A stretch of DNA of 64,000 nucleotides from a bacterium. GTDB lineage: Bacteria; Campylobacterota; Campylobacteria; Campylobacterales; Sulfurovaceae. The notes under the pieces are model-generated. The model saw only the letters and a list, made by a program, of their open reading frames with translations. It did no database searches and had not been told where the DNA came from. Positions 42,441-52,137 of this stretch are shown piece after piece (within the stretch, counting starts at the first letter, position 1; each line of letters starts with the position of its first letter). The stretch lies in assembly GCA_018822805.1 (NCBI GenBank), contig JAHJJU010000015.1, positions 1-64,000 of the forward strand. The letters are read 5' to 3'. The position numbers and the translations under genes were made by a program.

Positions 42441-43177
42441 AATTTTCCTCCATACTGCTCTTCGTAAGTAACGCGTGGTTTAATCACAATCGACGGCACA
42501 GAAGTTGGACAAACCTCTTCACACACCCCACACCCTATACACCCATCATAAATCACAGGTCGTGTAATGCCACTCGGTTTTCTTACCATCTCAATAGCCG
42601 AGAGTGGATTGGGTATCGGACACATATCAGCACACAAAGTACAAGGGTCACCCTCTCGGTTGTCAAACTTCTCTAACACCTCTCGTTCATACTCGGTGAC
42701 ATTGTTGACATCTTTGACAAACTGAAGCATCTTGTCGTTATACCCGGCAGGAATCGGTGTTTGTGTCACAGCCAAACAGGTTCGAGGAAACTCCAAAACA
42801 GCAATCCCCATCTGAATATCTTCTGCTTTCTCACAACTGTGATCTAACGCTCCCGTAGGACAAGCCAAGACACAAGGCACAGCCTCACACGCCCAACATC
42901 CACGAACCGAGGCATCGATATAAGGCGTTCCCACCCCATGACCTTTCCCCCAATCGGCCAACTCTATGGCATGATAGGGACAGACCTGAAGACACTGCCC
43001 ACACTTGATGCAAAGCCCCAAAAACTCATGCTCGTCCACAGCCCCGGGTGGTCGAAGTCGCCTCTCATCAGCCAACAGATAGGGACTCAACCCCACACCA
43101 CCAGCGAGTGCAAGACCCAAAACACCCAGTGTCGAGTACTTGATAAACTCTCTTCTCTCTGTTTGTACTTTTGCCAT
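42437..43177 (-). CDS. nosG: NapG/NosG-type ferredoxin
   Basis: Tat-like ERREFIKYSTLGVLGLALAGG; four 4Fe-4S clusters (CIKCGQCLQVCP, CWACEAVPCVLACP, CTLCADMCP, CIGCGVCEEVCP). Confidence 0.9.
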   Translation of the reverse strand: MAKVQTERREFIKYSTLGVLGLALAGGVGLSPYLLADERRLRPPGAVDEHEFLGLCIKCGQCLQVCPYHAIELADWGKGHGVGTPYIDASVRGCWACEAVPCVLACPTGALDHSCEKAEDIQMGIAVLEFPRTCLAVTQTPIPAGYNDKMLQFVKDVNNVTEYEREVLEKFDNREGDPCTLCADMCPIPNPLSAIEMVRKPSGITRPVIYDGCIGCGVCEEVCPTSVPSIVIKPRVTYEEQYGGKL

Positions 43178-43255
43178 TAACTATCCCTCAACTTATGATT
43201 TGTATAGTTTTATCTTAATTTGTAACGATTATAGTGTAAAGGGGAGCGTGGAGGG

Positions 43256-43269
43256 ATGATTTGTATCAA
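43256..43269. promoter_or_regulatory. FNR/Crp-type box upstream of nosG
   Basis: ATGATTTGTATCAA (reverse TTGATACAAATCAT), centre ~85 bp upstream of nosG. Confidence 0.6.
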
Positions 43270-43288
43270 GAGTAGGTTAAGTTCCTAA

Positions 43289-44500
43289 TCACCCCTCCAA
43301 CTTCACCATAGGCTCCTCATCCTCCAACAAAAAGATAGGTTCTGAAAAAGGAGCCAACTTTGCCAAAAAATTCAACAACGAAATCACAGGTGAGCCATAA
43401 AAGAACTTCACATCAGGATTATAAACCCACAGTTGGTCAGCGTACTGGTAGACCTTGTGAGGGGTGTCACCTATGTTGTTGGCATCTCTATCAAATCCTG
43501 CGTAGTTGTCCCAGTAGTTTCCTACTATCTCATTTTCATTGGTTTTACTGCCTCGGCTATCGTTGACGATATCTTCAATATTGCCCATAATCGTATTGTT
43601 TTTGATGATATTGTTTTCACTCAATGAATGAAAGTGCAATGCTTCGGCATTATAGAGTACACGATTTCCCTCTATCCAGTTGTTGGTATCGGGTTCAAAA
43701 GGTGACCTATCGATGTAGACTCCTTGAGCACAATAGATAACGGTGTTGTCCTTAATCGTAAAATTAGAGACATCCTTTAACCCTATCCCCATACCTGTCG
43801 CCCCCAGTGAACTCTGCACCACATTCCCCGTTGCAATGGTATCTTTGGAGTACATAAAAAATATCCCTACCGAGTTGTATCTGTAGGTGTTGTTGCGTAC
43901 CAAGTTTTTACCTGCGTACATAAAGTGCAACGAGTAGCGACAATGCTCTCCATAGTTTTCAACAATATCGTTTCCATGTGAATACCACACCACCATATCG
44001 CGTGATTTGATGAGCCTATTTTTTTTAATAATGTTATCGTTGCTGTACCAAAGACGCAATCCATCACCACGAAGTCCCAAATCGAAATCTTTGGAGGTGA
44101 TGCTGTTGTTCTGTACCAATGAATTGGAGACCATCTGCATATCAATCCCAAAGAGACAATCATCTATCACGCAATCACTAATCTCACACTGCTTGGCATC
44201 TTTGATTAAAATACCTGCATCGAGCGTATGGGTCATCGCTCCACTGTTTACAATTTTTAGATTTTTGAGTGTCACAAAAGAACTCTCTACGGTAATGACG
44301 GTTCCTTTTCCCTCTCCATCGATAATCACCCCATCCTCTTTGCCTATAATGGTAAGGGGCTTGTTAATGACCACTGAACCCTTATAAAGACCTGCTGGAA
44401 GCTTCAAGATGGAACCCTCGGGGGCTTTGTCTATTGCGTCTTGCAACGCACTTCCGTTTGCAAGAGTCAACAGTAGTAAAAAAATAAAAAATAGTCTCAA
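43289..44500 (-). CDS. nosD: Nitrous oxide reductase maturation protein NosD
   Basis: Signal peptide; parallel beta-helix repeats; nos context. Confidence 0.9.
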   Translation of the reverse strand: MRLFFIFLLLLTLANGSALQDAIDKAPEGSILKLPAGLYKGSVVINKPLTIIGKEDGVIIDGEGKGTVITVESSFVTLKNLKIVNSGAMTHTLDAGILIKDAKQCEISDCVIDDCLFGIDMQMVSNSLVQNNSITSKDFDLGLRGDGLRLWYSNDNIIKKNRLIKSRDMVVWYSHGNDIVENYGEHCRYSLHFMYAGKNLVRNNTYRYNSVGIFFMYSKDTIATGNVVQSSLGATGMGIGLKDVSNFTIKDNTVIYCAQGVYIDRSPFEPDTNNWIEGNRVLYNAEALHFHSLSENNIIKNNTIMGNIEDIVNDSRGSKTNENEIVGNYWDNYAGFDRDANNIGDTPHKVYQYADQLWVYNPDVKFFYGSPVISLLNFLAKLAPFSEPIFLLEDEEPMVKLEG

Positions 44501-44512
44501 ATTTTAACCCTT

Positions 44513-44605
44513 GTAGGGTGCGTTTCCCAACGCACCACCCATTTCATTTTCAAAACAGATATTTAATTTATGCCGATTTTTGGTGCGTTGGGAAACGCAC
44601 CCTAC
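44513..44605. repeat. REPIN-like inverted pair of REP hairpins between nosB and nosD
   Basis: GTAGGGTGCGTTTCCCAACGCACCA (44513-44537) and exact reverse complement (44581-44605); each arm folds as GGTGCGTT-N4-AACGCACC. Confidence 0.9.
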
Positions 44606-45381
44606 GCTGTCTCACGCATCGCTTTTTGTTTAGCAAAAAATGCCAACAAACTAAGCAACGAAATCGCCACCAACAGATAGAATCCAATCGTAGGGTAAGA
44701 GTGCGTCACAAACTGTGCAATCTTTCCATCTCCAAATACCGTTGGCATAAAGGGTTTGATTTTAAACGCTCCCCAGTCGTGCAGATTATGCCCAAACCAG
44801 TACAACCAATAGGAGTAGTCAGCAATAAAGAGTATCGGTAACGAGACAGGAATCAACATTACATAGGTGAAGATTTTTTTATTATAAGCAATAAAATAAA
44901 TCATAAAAAGCGTTAACAGTAACAGAGCATAAATCCCAATCTCTCGCTCTATCGTACCCCCAACCCACATCGGGTCCATCCCCACATAGTGGTTAATGGT
45001 GTTCATCTCATGAATCTCTCCACTAAATCCATCAAAATGAAAAAAGACAGGAATCCCCTCTGGAAATGCCTCTTTTGGGTAGTTGGGTGCTTCAAGTGAA
45101 ACAGCCCAAATAGGTAAGGAAGCGACCCCTATCTCTGAAGCACTTTTTACCATCTCCTCCAGATTGTTATGAGCCTCTTTAGGGGTTGCAATACTCTTAT
45201 ATCTTCCCTGATTGTAGAAGTTCCAAACCGACTGACTAAACGCTGAAATTTCTTCACTCTTACCCTCATCTACTTTGTTGAGCGTACCATGAAACGCTAT
45301 CATAGGAAAAGTAAAAGAGAGCGTCAAAACAATCAACGCCAAAGAGGCAAAAATCTTTGCCTTTGTAAAACTTGGATGCAT
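44602..45381 (-). CDS. nosB: NosB-like membrane protein
   Basis: Multi-TM; position between nosZ and nosD as in Wolinella nosZBDG; start MHPSFTKAK at 45381. Confidence 0.75.
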   Translation of the reverse strand: MHPSFTKAKIFASLALIVLTLSFTFPMIAFHGTLNKVDEGKSEEISAFSQSVWNFYNQGRYKSIATPKEAHNNLEEMVKSASEIGVASLPIWAVSLEAPNYPKEAFPEGIPVFFHFDGFSGEIHEMNTINHYVGMDPMWVGGTIEREIGIYALLLLTLFMIYFIAYNKKIFTYVMLIPVSLPILFIADYSYWLYWFGHNLHDWGAFKIKPFMPTVFGDGKIAQFVTHSYPTIGFYLLVAISLLSLLAFFAKQKAMRETA

Positions 45382-45460
45382 ATTTTCTCCTCGAAGTTTA
45401 TGATTTGTTATCATAATTATAACTTTGGGTTTAGTATAGGGTAAAAAGGAAAGAAGAAGT

Positions 45461-45474
45461 ATGATTTATATCAA
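45461..45474. promoter_or_regulatory. FNR/Crp-type box upstream of nosB
   Basis: ATGATTTATATCAA (reverse TTGATATAAATCAT). Confidence 0.6.
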
Positions 45475-45595
45475 GGGTTGGAGGGTTTAGTTATTTTTCA
45501 AAGGTGACTACTGAATCTGTTCTCACTTATCATAAATATATAAGCCCTCAAACAGCTCTTTTTTTCTCTCTAATTACTTTAGAATATACTCTAAC

Positions 45596-45997
45596 CTAAA
45601 CCCAATTATCCAATTCCAACCCCTCAACTCTCTCAAACTCCCTAATATTATTAGTAACCAGCACCAAATCTAAAGCACGAGCGTGACCTGCTATCTGCAT
45701 ATCCATATTGCCTATCACTTGACCTTTTTTCTCTAAATTGGCTCTAATCTTTCCATACTCTATCGAAGCCGTAAAATCATAATCAACTATCTCAAAAGGC
45801 ATTAAAAAACTTTCTATTGCCTTTAAATTTTTTTCTCTATGTTCACTCTTAAAAGCTCCATACATTAACTCTGAAACGGTAATGGTTGAGATAGATAATT
45901 CACCAATCTCAAACTCTCTAAATCGCTCTTTGACACTTTTTGGCTTATTTTTAATTATATAGATACAGATATTGGTATCAAGCATCATTTTTTTCAA
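45596..45997 (-). CDS. vapC: VapC-type PIN-domain toxin
   Basis: MLDTNICIYIIKNKP; STITVSELMYG; IGNMDMQIAGHARALDLVLVTNNIREFERV. Confidence 0.92.
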   Translation of the reverse strand: MKKMMLDTNICIYIIKNKPKSVKERFREFEIGELSISTITVSELMYGAFKSEHREKNLKAIESFLMPFEIVDYDFTASIEYGKIRANLEKKGQVIGNMDMQIAGHARALDLVLVTNNIREFERVEGLELDNWV

Positions 45998-46230
45998 AAC
46001 AGATTCTCTCTCTCTTGTTTAGGCTCTGTTCTAATCTGCATAAAGTCATCAGAAAAATCATCAAGATTATCAAACATGGTATCCCATACTGTTTTATCTG
46101 ATTTTGGAATAAGTACAACCATCCCATTTATTTTTTTTATGAAGACCTCTTTTAGGTTCTCAAATCGAAACTCTTTAGGTAATCGAACAGCTTGACTTTG
46201 ACCATTTTGAAACAGTTTTGCAGTTGCCAT
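45994..46230 (-). CDS. vapB: VapB-type antitoxin (AbrB-like)
   Basis: ATAKLFQNGQSQAVRLPKEFRF; overlaps vapC start. Confidence 0.92.
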   Translation of the reverse strand: MATAKLFQNGQSQAVRLPKEFRFENLKEVFIKKINGMVVLIPKSDKTVWDTMFDNLDDFSDDFMQIRTEPKQERENLF

Positions 46231-46358
46231 CATAGTAGGCTCCTTGAGTTAGTATATATTTTTTAGTATATATGATTTTTGAGTTTATGTCAAGGGTTGA
46301 AGGGTTATAATGCAAGACAGACCCAAAAGCCCATCTCGCAAAAGATTAAAAAAAATCA

Positions 46359-48959
46359 CTAAAACAAATTAGCATTCTCATCAATCCATTTGAAGTATTC
46401 AATCATATCTTTAACTTCTTCATCACTCATATGCTGGTTAGGCATTTTAAGGTTGAAGTAATCAATCATCCCTTTTACATAAGGGTCATCGTACATCTTT
46501 TCCGGCTCTTTAATGAAATTGGCAACCCATTTTTCACCATCGGCACCGTGTCGTTCAAGTACACCTGTTAGGTCTGGACCAGAGCTTACTTTACCAACCA
46601 CGTGACAACCTGAACATCCACCCTCATCAAAGACTCTGGCTCCTCTTTCTGCTGCAGGAGATTGCTTGGTTGCGATAAGCCTTACCAATACATCTTTGGC
46701 TCTGATTCCAACATCGGCTGTTTTTACCATGAGCTGCCAAATCATGTTCTCGAAAAGAATGGCTTTCTCCATGTCACCGGCTTTAACAGCCTCATCAGAG
46801 AGTTTTTTCTGTGCAGGAATTTGACCATACTGTGCAAAGGCATCATCCACAAGGTCAGCGACTACTTTGTGGTCTTGGAACTTGTTCTCTTTTAGGAACT
46901 TCACCACCGACTGAATAACAGCGTCTGTTGCAGCGTTGACGGCAACCGTTTTGTCATACTCAGCTTTAAGCTCTTCTGCTGTCATGGTTTTCATCTTAAG
47001 CTTTTGAGCCGATTCATACTTTTTGTCCGGGTCTTTAACCATGAGGTAACCCATCATTTCTAAGTGCAGTGCTGAACAGAACTCGGTACAGTAGTACGGG
47101 AATACACCTTCAATATCTGCTGTAAATTTAATGGTCGAAGTCTCACCTGGCTCCAATGACGCATGAACATCATAGTGGTCAACGGTAAATCCATGGGTCT
47201 CATCTTGAGCTCTCTCTAGGTTTGTGAGGTGCATGGTAACCACATCACCTTTGTTCACCGTAATTCGCTCTGGGTTAATATGTGAACGAACCATGGTTGC
47301 ATAGACCGTTACATTTTTACCATCTCTTACGATTTTCTCTTGACCGGCCAGTGTTTTACCTTCGTGGATTTTACCTGTTTTGGTATTGGTTCCCATTGGA
47401 TAGCGTACATGTGGGTGCAGTTTCTCTGCTCTGATCGCTACAGCTTGGTGAGGTTCACCTAAAGGTAGAGGCATGTCCACCAACAAATCCATCGTCTTAC
47501 CACTCACATCAATCAGCTGGTGATTTTGTGGATGCAGAGGACCAACATTTTGGAATCTATCAATTGCCAATTTATTCAAAGAGATAATATACTTCCCTTG
47601 TGGGTCAGCCGATTTCCCTTCCATTCCACAAAGATGTCCTACATTGTAATGTACATTCTCTTTATCAAGCACTTTGAGGTCTTTGTAGTTCCATTTTACA
47701 ATCTGACTGTCCACATAGAGTGACGTATAAATCTCCCCATCTACATTGGAGTACTGATTGTGCAATGGTCCAAGACCCAATTCAACTTGACCATGAAGTG
47801 ACGCTTTCATATCTAAAATAGGAATACCATAAGGGTCTTTTCCTACATACTTTTTGTCTGCAATCAGTTTTTTGATTTTACTCCATTTATAGACAGAAGC
47901 ATGGGTATCTAGTTTACCACAAACCGTAATGTACTCACCATCTGGACTCACATCGACACCATGTGGAGATTTTGGTTCAGGAATCAAGAAAAGAGCATCA
48001 TTTTTAATCGCCACATCCATAGGTACAATGGTGTGACCATTAACCGTTTGAATGTTTTTCTTATCTTTTGCCAGTTCTGCTAACTTTTTCCAGTTATAAA
48101 CATGTAAAAAGTCCGTGTCATTTCTACTCATACCAGCCTCATTTGGTGGCATACCCACTTCAATTCCCCCTGTATACATCTCAGAGTTAAATGAGTTGGT
48201 AAACGCCCAACCGTCACTCACTCCTTTACCTGAATCGGACAAATCTTGCATGTACGGAGGCATCTCAATAGTAAAGGAGTTCTCCTCTTTGATTCGCCCC
48301 TCTTTGTTGTCAAACTTCCACATGGTTACCCCACCACGATAAGTCTCTTTGTACTCTTCAATTGAGTGATAGTTGTTATCAAACGGTGCAGCATACTGTG
48401 CAGCTTCAATAATATAGTCAGAGTTTTGAGTAAAAAATGCACCACCGTGAGCCGATTTGAACACAGGGTTCACCACAATCTGCTTGGTCTCAAAATCCTC
48501 TAGGTCAATAATTGCAATTCTAGGGTTCGCTTTATCGTTAATCGCCAACCATCGACCATCATACTTACCATCTTTTTCAGAAATCGCCGGGTGGTGTGTA
48601 TCACCCCAATTAATCTCTCTACCTCGTACATTACCCTGTCTAAGAACTTTGAGAGAATCCTCATCAAACCCATACCCTTGCCAAGGCTCCGGCGTAAATA
48701 CAGCAATGTATTTCAAAATTCTCATCGATGGAACCCCATAAACAATCACTTGTCCACTCTGTCCACCTGAACTAAAAACCACAAACTCATCTCTACCACC
48801 TGTAGGATTGTAGGTTTTGGCTGCACGAATTACATCATTCTCTGTTAACCCTCTCTTCTTCATTACCTTTTCAAGTTCACCACTATCTGCCTGTGCTACC
48901 GAAACAGCCAGTGTTGTTCCCAAAATAAGTGAAGAGAGTCTACTAAACATACCAGTCAT
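46359..48959 (-). CDS. nosZ: Clade II nitrous oxide reductase with C-terminal cytochrome c domain (cNosZ)
   Basis: Sec-type signal; CuA motif YYCTEFCSALHLEMMGY; C-terminal CSGCHVVG heme site; GDTHHPAIS. Confidence 0.97.
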   Translation of the reverse strand: MTGMFSRLSSLILGTTLAVSVAQADSGELEKVMKKRGLTENDVIRAAKTYNPTGGRDEFVVFSSGGQSGQVIVYGVPSMRILKYIAVFTPEPWQGYGFDEDSLKVLRQGNVRGREINWGDTHHPAISEKDGKYDGRWLAINDKANPRIAIIDLEDFETKQIVVNPVFKSAHGGAFFTQNSDYIIEAAQYAAPFDNNYHSIEEYKETYRGGVTMWKFDNKEGRIKEENSFTIEMPPYMQDLSDSGKGVSDGWAFTNSFNSEMYTGGIEVGMPPNEAGMSRNDTDFLHVYNWKKLAELAKDKKNIQTVNGHTIVPMDVAIKNDALFLIPEPKSPHGVDVSPDGEYITVCGKLDTHASVYKWSKIKKLIADKKYVGKDPYGIPILDMKASLHGQVELGLGPLHNQYSNVDGEIYTSLYVDSQIVKWNYKDLKVLDKENVHYNVGHLCGMEGKSADPQGKYIISLNKLAIDRFQNVGPLHPQNHQLIDVSGKTMDLLVDMPLPLGEPHQAVAIRAEKLHPHVRYPMGTNTKTGKIHEGKTLAGQEKIVRDGKNVTVYATMVRSHINPERITVNKGDVVTMHLTNLERAQDETHGFTVDHYDVHASLEPGETSTIKFTADIEGVFPYYCTEFCSALHLEMMGYLMVKDPDKKYESAQKLKMKTMTAEELKAEYDKTVAVNAATDAVIQSVVKFLKENKFQDHKVVADLVDDAFAQYGQIPAQKKLSDEAVKAGDMEKAILFENMIWQLMVKTADVGIRAKDVLVRLIATKQSPAAERGARVFDEGGCSGCHVVGKVSSGPDLTGVLERHGADGEKWVANFIKEPEKMYDDPYVKGMIDYFNLKMPNQHMSDEEVKDMIEYFKWIDENANLF

Positions 48960-49089
48960 CTCATTCTCCTTTTAAGTTTTGAGATTGTCAAAAAACAATA
49001 CTCAATAGTGATATGATAATGAATTTGTTTAGGTTATAATTTGACTAAGGGCAAATTATAATACCATTCATAAAAAAGGTGATTTGGGC

Positions 49090-49103
49090 TTGATTTGGGT
49101 CAA
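49090..49103. promoter_or_regulatory. FNR/Crp-type box upstream of nosZ
   Basis: TTGATTTGGGTCAA in the nosZ/nrdD divergent region. Confidence 0.6.
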
Positions 49104-49147
49104 TAAAATGAAAAAATAAACTACAAAAAAATAACTAAAAAACTTCT

Positions 49148-49161
49148 TTGACACAAATCAA
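49148..49161. promoter_or_regulatory. FNR/Crp-type box upstream of nrdD
   Basis: TTGACACAAATCAA, centre ~66 bp upstream of nrdD ATG. Confidence 0.65.
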
Positions 49162-49220
49162 ACACTAAAAAAATAACTTATATTATAATGCAGAAAAAAA
49201 ATTAAAGAGAGATACACATA

Positions 49221-51314
49221 ATGATAAAAACCATTATAAAAAGAGATGGAAGCTCTCAAAAATTTATCCCTTTTAAAATTGAAGATGTCATTAAAAAAGC
49301 TTTTAGTAGTGAGGCTAAGCCTTATGATAAACAGGTATTTTTAGTAGTTATAAAAGCCATTGGTGCCAAAGAGGAGATAAGTGTTGAAGAGGTTCAGGAC
49401 ATTATCGAGAAAGTATTTTATCAAGAGGGGCATTTTGAAGTGATGAAATCGTTTATGCTCTATCGACATATTCATAAACTTCAAAGAGAGCAGATTTTAG
49501 AACTTAATAAAGATACCACCTACATTAACTCCTCTCAAACCATTAAAGAGTATATTGATAAAGCTGATTGGAGGATTAGTGCCAACTCCAACACAGGCTA
49601 CTCTCATGCCGGGCTTATTAACAACACAGCAGGGAAAGTTATTGCCAACTTTTGGCTCGATACCATCTACTCCAAAGAGGAGGGGTATGCTCATCGTGAT
49701 GGTGATTACCATATTCATGATTTGGATTGTTTAAGTGGCTACTGTGCTGGCTGGAGTTTAAGGGTACTGCTCGATGAAGGGTTTAATGGCGTACGAGGAA
49801 GAGTCGATAGCAAAGCCCCCAACCATTTTAGAGAAGCCTTGGGACAGATGGCAAACTTTTTGGGAATTTTACAAAGTGAGTGGGCTGGAGCTCAAGCATT
49901 TTCGTCATTTGATACCTATTTGGCCCCCTATGTTTTTAAAGACAACCTTCCCTATGATGAGATAAAAAAAGCCATTAGAAGCTTTGTCTATAATCTTAAT
50001 GTTCCTGCACGCTGGGGGCAATCTCCTTTTACCAACATCACCATTGATTGGACGGTACCTGATGATTTAAAAGAGCAGATACCCACTAGAAATCAATGGC
50101 ATCTCTTTAAAGATTTAGAAGATGACACACTTTTAAAAGAGGCAGAACAAAGAGGTATTTATACATTAGAAAGTATGACTTTTAAGCATTTTCAAAAAGA
50201 GATGAACCTTATTAACAAAGCCTACTACGAAGTGATGACCGAGGGGGATAGCAGTGGACAACCCTTTACTTTTCCTATTCCTACGGTAAATATTACCGAA
50301 GCGTTTGATTGGTATGGAGAGAACACCGATATACTGTTTGAAAATACAGCCAAAATTGGCTCATCCTATTTTCAAAACTTTATAGGAAGTCAATATATCA
50401 GAGATGAAAATGGTCAACTCATTGCCAATGAAGAGGCGTATAAACCTGGGCATGTACGCAGTATGTGTTGTCGTTTACAATTGGATTTACGAGAACTTCT
50501 AAAAAGAGGTGGGGGATTATTTGGCAGTGCTGAAATGACAGGCTCTATCGGGGTGGTAACCATCAATATGGCACGACTCGGTTACCTCTATGCAGGAGAG
50601 GAAGAACAACTATTTGAAAAACTTACCAAACTGATGGAGTATGCCTACTCGACACTGGAAAAGAAGAGAATATTTATCCAAGAGATGTATGATAGAGGAT
50701 TATTCCCTTACACCTCTCGATATCTTGTTGGCTTTAATAACCACTTCTCGACCATCGGGGTCAACGGAATGAATGAGATGATACGTAACTTCACCAATGA
50801 TAGATACAATATTACCGATAAGTCTGGTGAAGAGATGGCTCTAAAAATTTTAGACTTTATGAGAGAACAGCTCAAAGATTTTCAAAATAGGTCAGGCAAT
50901 CTCTATAATTTAGAGGCGACACCGGCAGAGGGAACCACCTACCGATTTGCCAAAGAGGACATCAAACGCTATCCTGATATACTTCAAGCAGGAACAAAGG
51001 AGAACAACTACTACACCAACTCCTCTCAAATCCCTGTGTTTCATACCGATGACCCCTTTGAAGCACTCTTTTTACAAGATGAGTTACAGTGTAAATATAC
51101 CGGTGGAACCGTTCTACATCTCTATATGAGAGAGAAGCTAAGCTCAACAGAGGCGACAAGAAAACTGGTAAAAAAGGTGATTAGCAACTTTAAATTGCCC
51201 TATATTACGGTCACCCCTACCTTTTCAATTTGTGAAAAACATGGGTATTTATCAGGTGAGTATGAGTACTGCCCCAAGTGTGATGAGGAGCTATTGGAAC
51301 GGAGGCAAACATGA
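49221..51314 (+). CDS. nrdD: Anaerobic (class III) ribonucleoside-triphosphate reductase, body lacking the C-terminal glycyl-radical segment
   Basis: N-terminal ATP cone; HRDGDYHIHDLD; SMCCRLQLDLRELLKRGGGLFGSAEMTGSIGVVTINMARLGYL; ends at zinc motif CEKHGYLSGEYEYCPKCDEELLERRQT*. Confidence 0.93.
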   Translation: MIKTIIKRDGSSQKFIPFKIEDVIKKAFSSEAKPYDKQVFLVVIKAIGAKEEISVEEVQDIIEKVFYQEGHFEVMKSFMLYRHIHKLQREQILELNKDTTYINSSQTIKEYIDKADWRISANSNTGYSHAGLINNTAGKVIANFWLDTIYSKEEGYAHRDGDYHIHDLDCLSGYCAGWSLRVLLDEGFNGVRGRVDSKAPNHFREALGQMANFLGILQSEWAGAQAFSSFDTYLAPYVFKDNLPYDEIKKAIRSFVYNLNVPARWGQSPFTNITIDWTVPDDLKEQIPTRNQWHLFKDLEDDTLLKEAEQRGIYTLESMTFKHFQKEMNLINKAYYEVMTEGDSSGQPFTFPIPTVNITEAFDWYGENTDILFENTAKIGSSYFQNFIGSQYIRDENGQLIANEEAYKPGHVRSMCCRLQLDLRELLKRGGGLFGSAEMTGSIGVVTINMARLGYLYAGEEEQLFEKLTKLMEYAYSTLEKKRIFIQEMYDRGLFPYTSRYLVGFNNHFSTIGVNGMNEMIRNFTNDRYNITDKSGEEMALKILDFMREQLKDFQNRSGNLYNLEATPAEGTTYRFAKEDIKRYPDILQAGTKENNYYTNSSQIPVFHTDDPFEALFLQDELQCKYTGGTVLHLYMREKLSSTEATRKLVKKVISNFKLPYITVTPTFSICEKHGYLSGEYEYCPKCDEELLERRQT

Positions 51315-51640
51315 TATCTGCTGGTAGAGATAAATACAGGGTCAACTTACAACATCTAGCAATAGGTCAAGATATCTTGGTCATTATTACAGGAGGTAAA
51401 GAGCATATCGGGGGTCTGAGTCTAGCAGAAAATGACTCCTGCTCAACACTAAGTAAAAAAGGTCATAAAGAGAGTCTGATTACGAAGAGCGTAGCTCCAA
51501 TGATACAGAGTACTTTAAATAGGGATGTTTTGGTAGTTTGTGGTATCCATATCGATAATGCAACAGCCAATGAAATTAAGATACTCGTAACAAATACCCA
51601 AACCTGTGTCAATATTTTTTTAAAGGAGATTGATGATTGA
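51311..51640 (+). CDS. LpdD-like (prenylated-flavin chaperone-like) domain protein
   Basis: QDILVIITGGKEHIGGLSLAE and VVCGIHIDNATANEI; ATGA overlap with nrdD; family call from recall. Confidence 0.5.
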   Translation: MISAGRDKYRVNLQHLAIGQDILVIITGGKEHIGGLSLAENDSCSTLSKKGHKESLITKSVAPMIQSTLNRDVLVVCGIHIDNATANEIKILVTNTQTCVNIFLKEIDD

Positions 51641-52115
51641 TAATGAAACATTAAAAGCTCATGGTTACAACCTAACAACCGAGCAGAAAGATAGATTAAA
51701 TGAACACTACCATAACCCAAAAAATCGTTGGGCATTGAAAGAGTATAATGCAAGAGGAATAGGCAGAAACCCAAACAACTATGGGCAAGTCGATATGTAC
51801 CTGCTGATTGATGATAAAATGACCATAGAGAATATAGGGTATGAGTTTAAAGGGTGTCCAACCATCGGTTTTGCTGCCTCGATATTTACAGAGGATGTGA
51901 AAGGTATCTCATTAGAAGAGGGACAGAAAACAACACAGTCATCATTGGATGAGATGCTCAAGCAGGACAACTGTGAAGAGTGTACCACCATGATTTTGGT
52001 AGCATTTTTGGCATCTTATGAGAATTATCAAAAGAGACAAAATGGTAGTGATGAAGAGTATACCGTCAAGATGATAGAGACCAACTTAGAGTTTACACAA
52101 ACCACATGTGGATAA
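51630..52115 (+). CDS. NifU N-domain-like iron-sulfur scaffold protein
   Basis: HYHNPKNRW, FKGCPTIGFAASIFTEDVKG, CEECTTMILVAF NifU/IscU-like cysteines. Confidence 0.75.
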   Translation: MMIDNETLKAHGYNLTTEQKDRLNEHYHNPKNRWALKEYNARGIGRNPNNYGQVDMYLLIDDKMTIENIGYEFKGCPTIGFAASIFTEDVKGISLEEGQKTTQSSLDEMLKQDNCEECTTMILVAFLASYENYQKRQNGSDEEYTVKMIETNLEFTQTTCG

Positions 52116-52137
52116 CAAACAGAATTAGGAGAGAGAT

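Noticed and set aside
48457-48741. ORFs antisense to nosZ on the plus strand
   Set aside because: Shadow ORFs of nosZ coding sequence.
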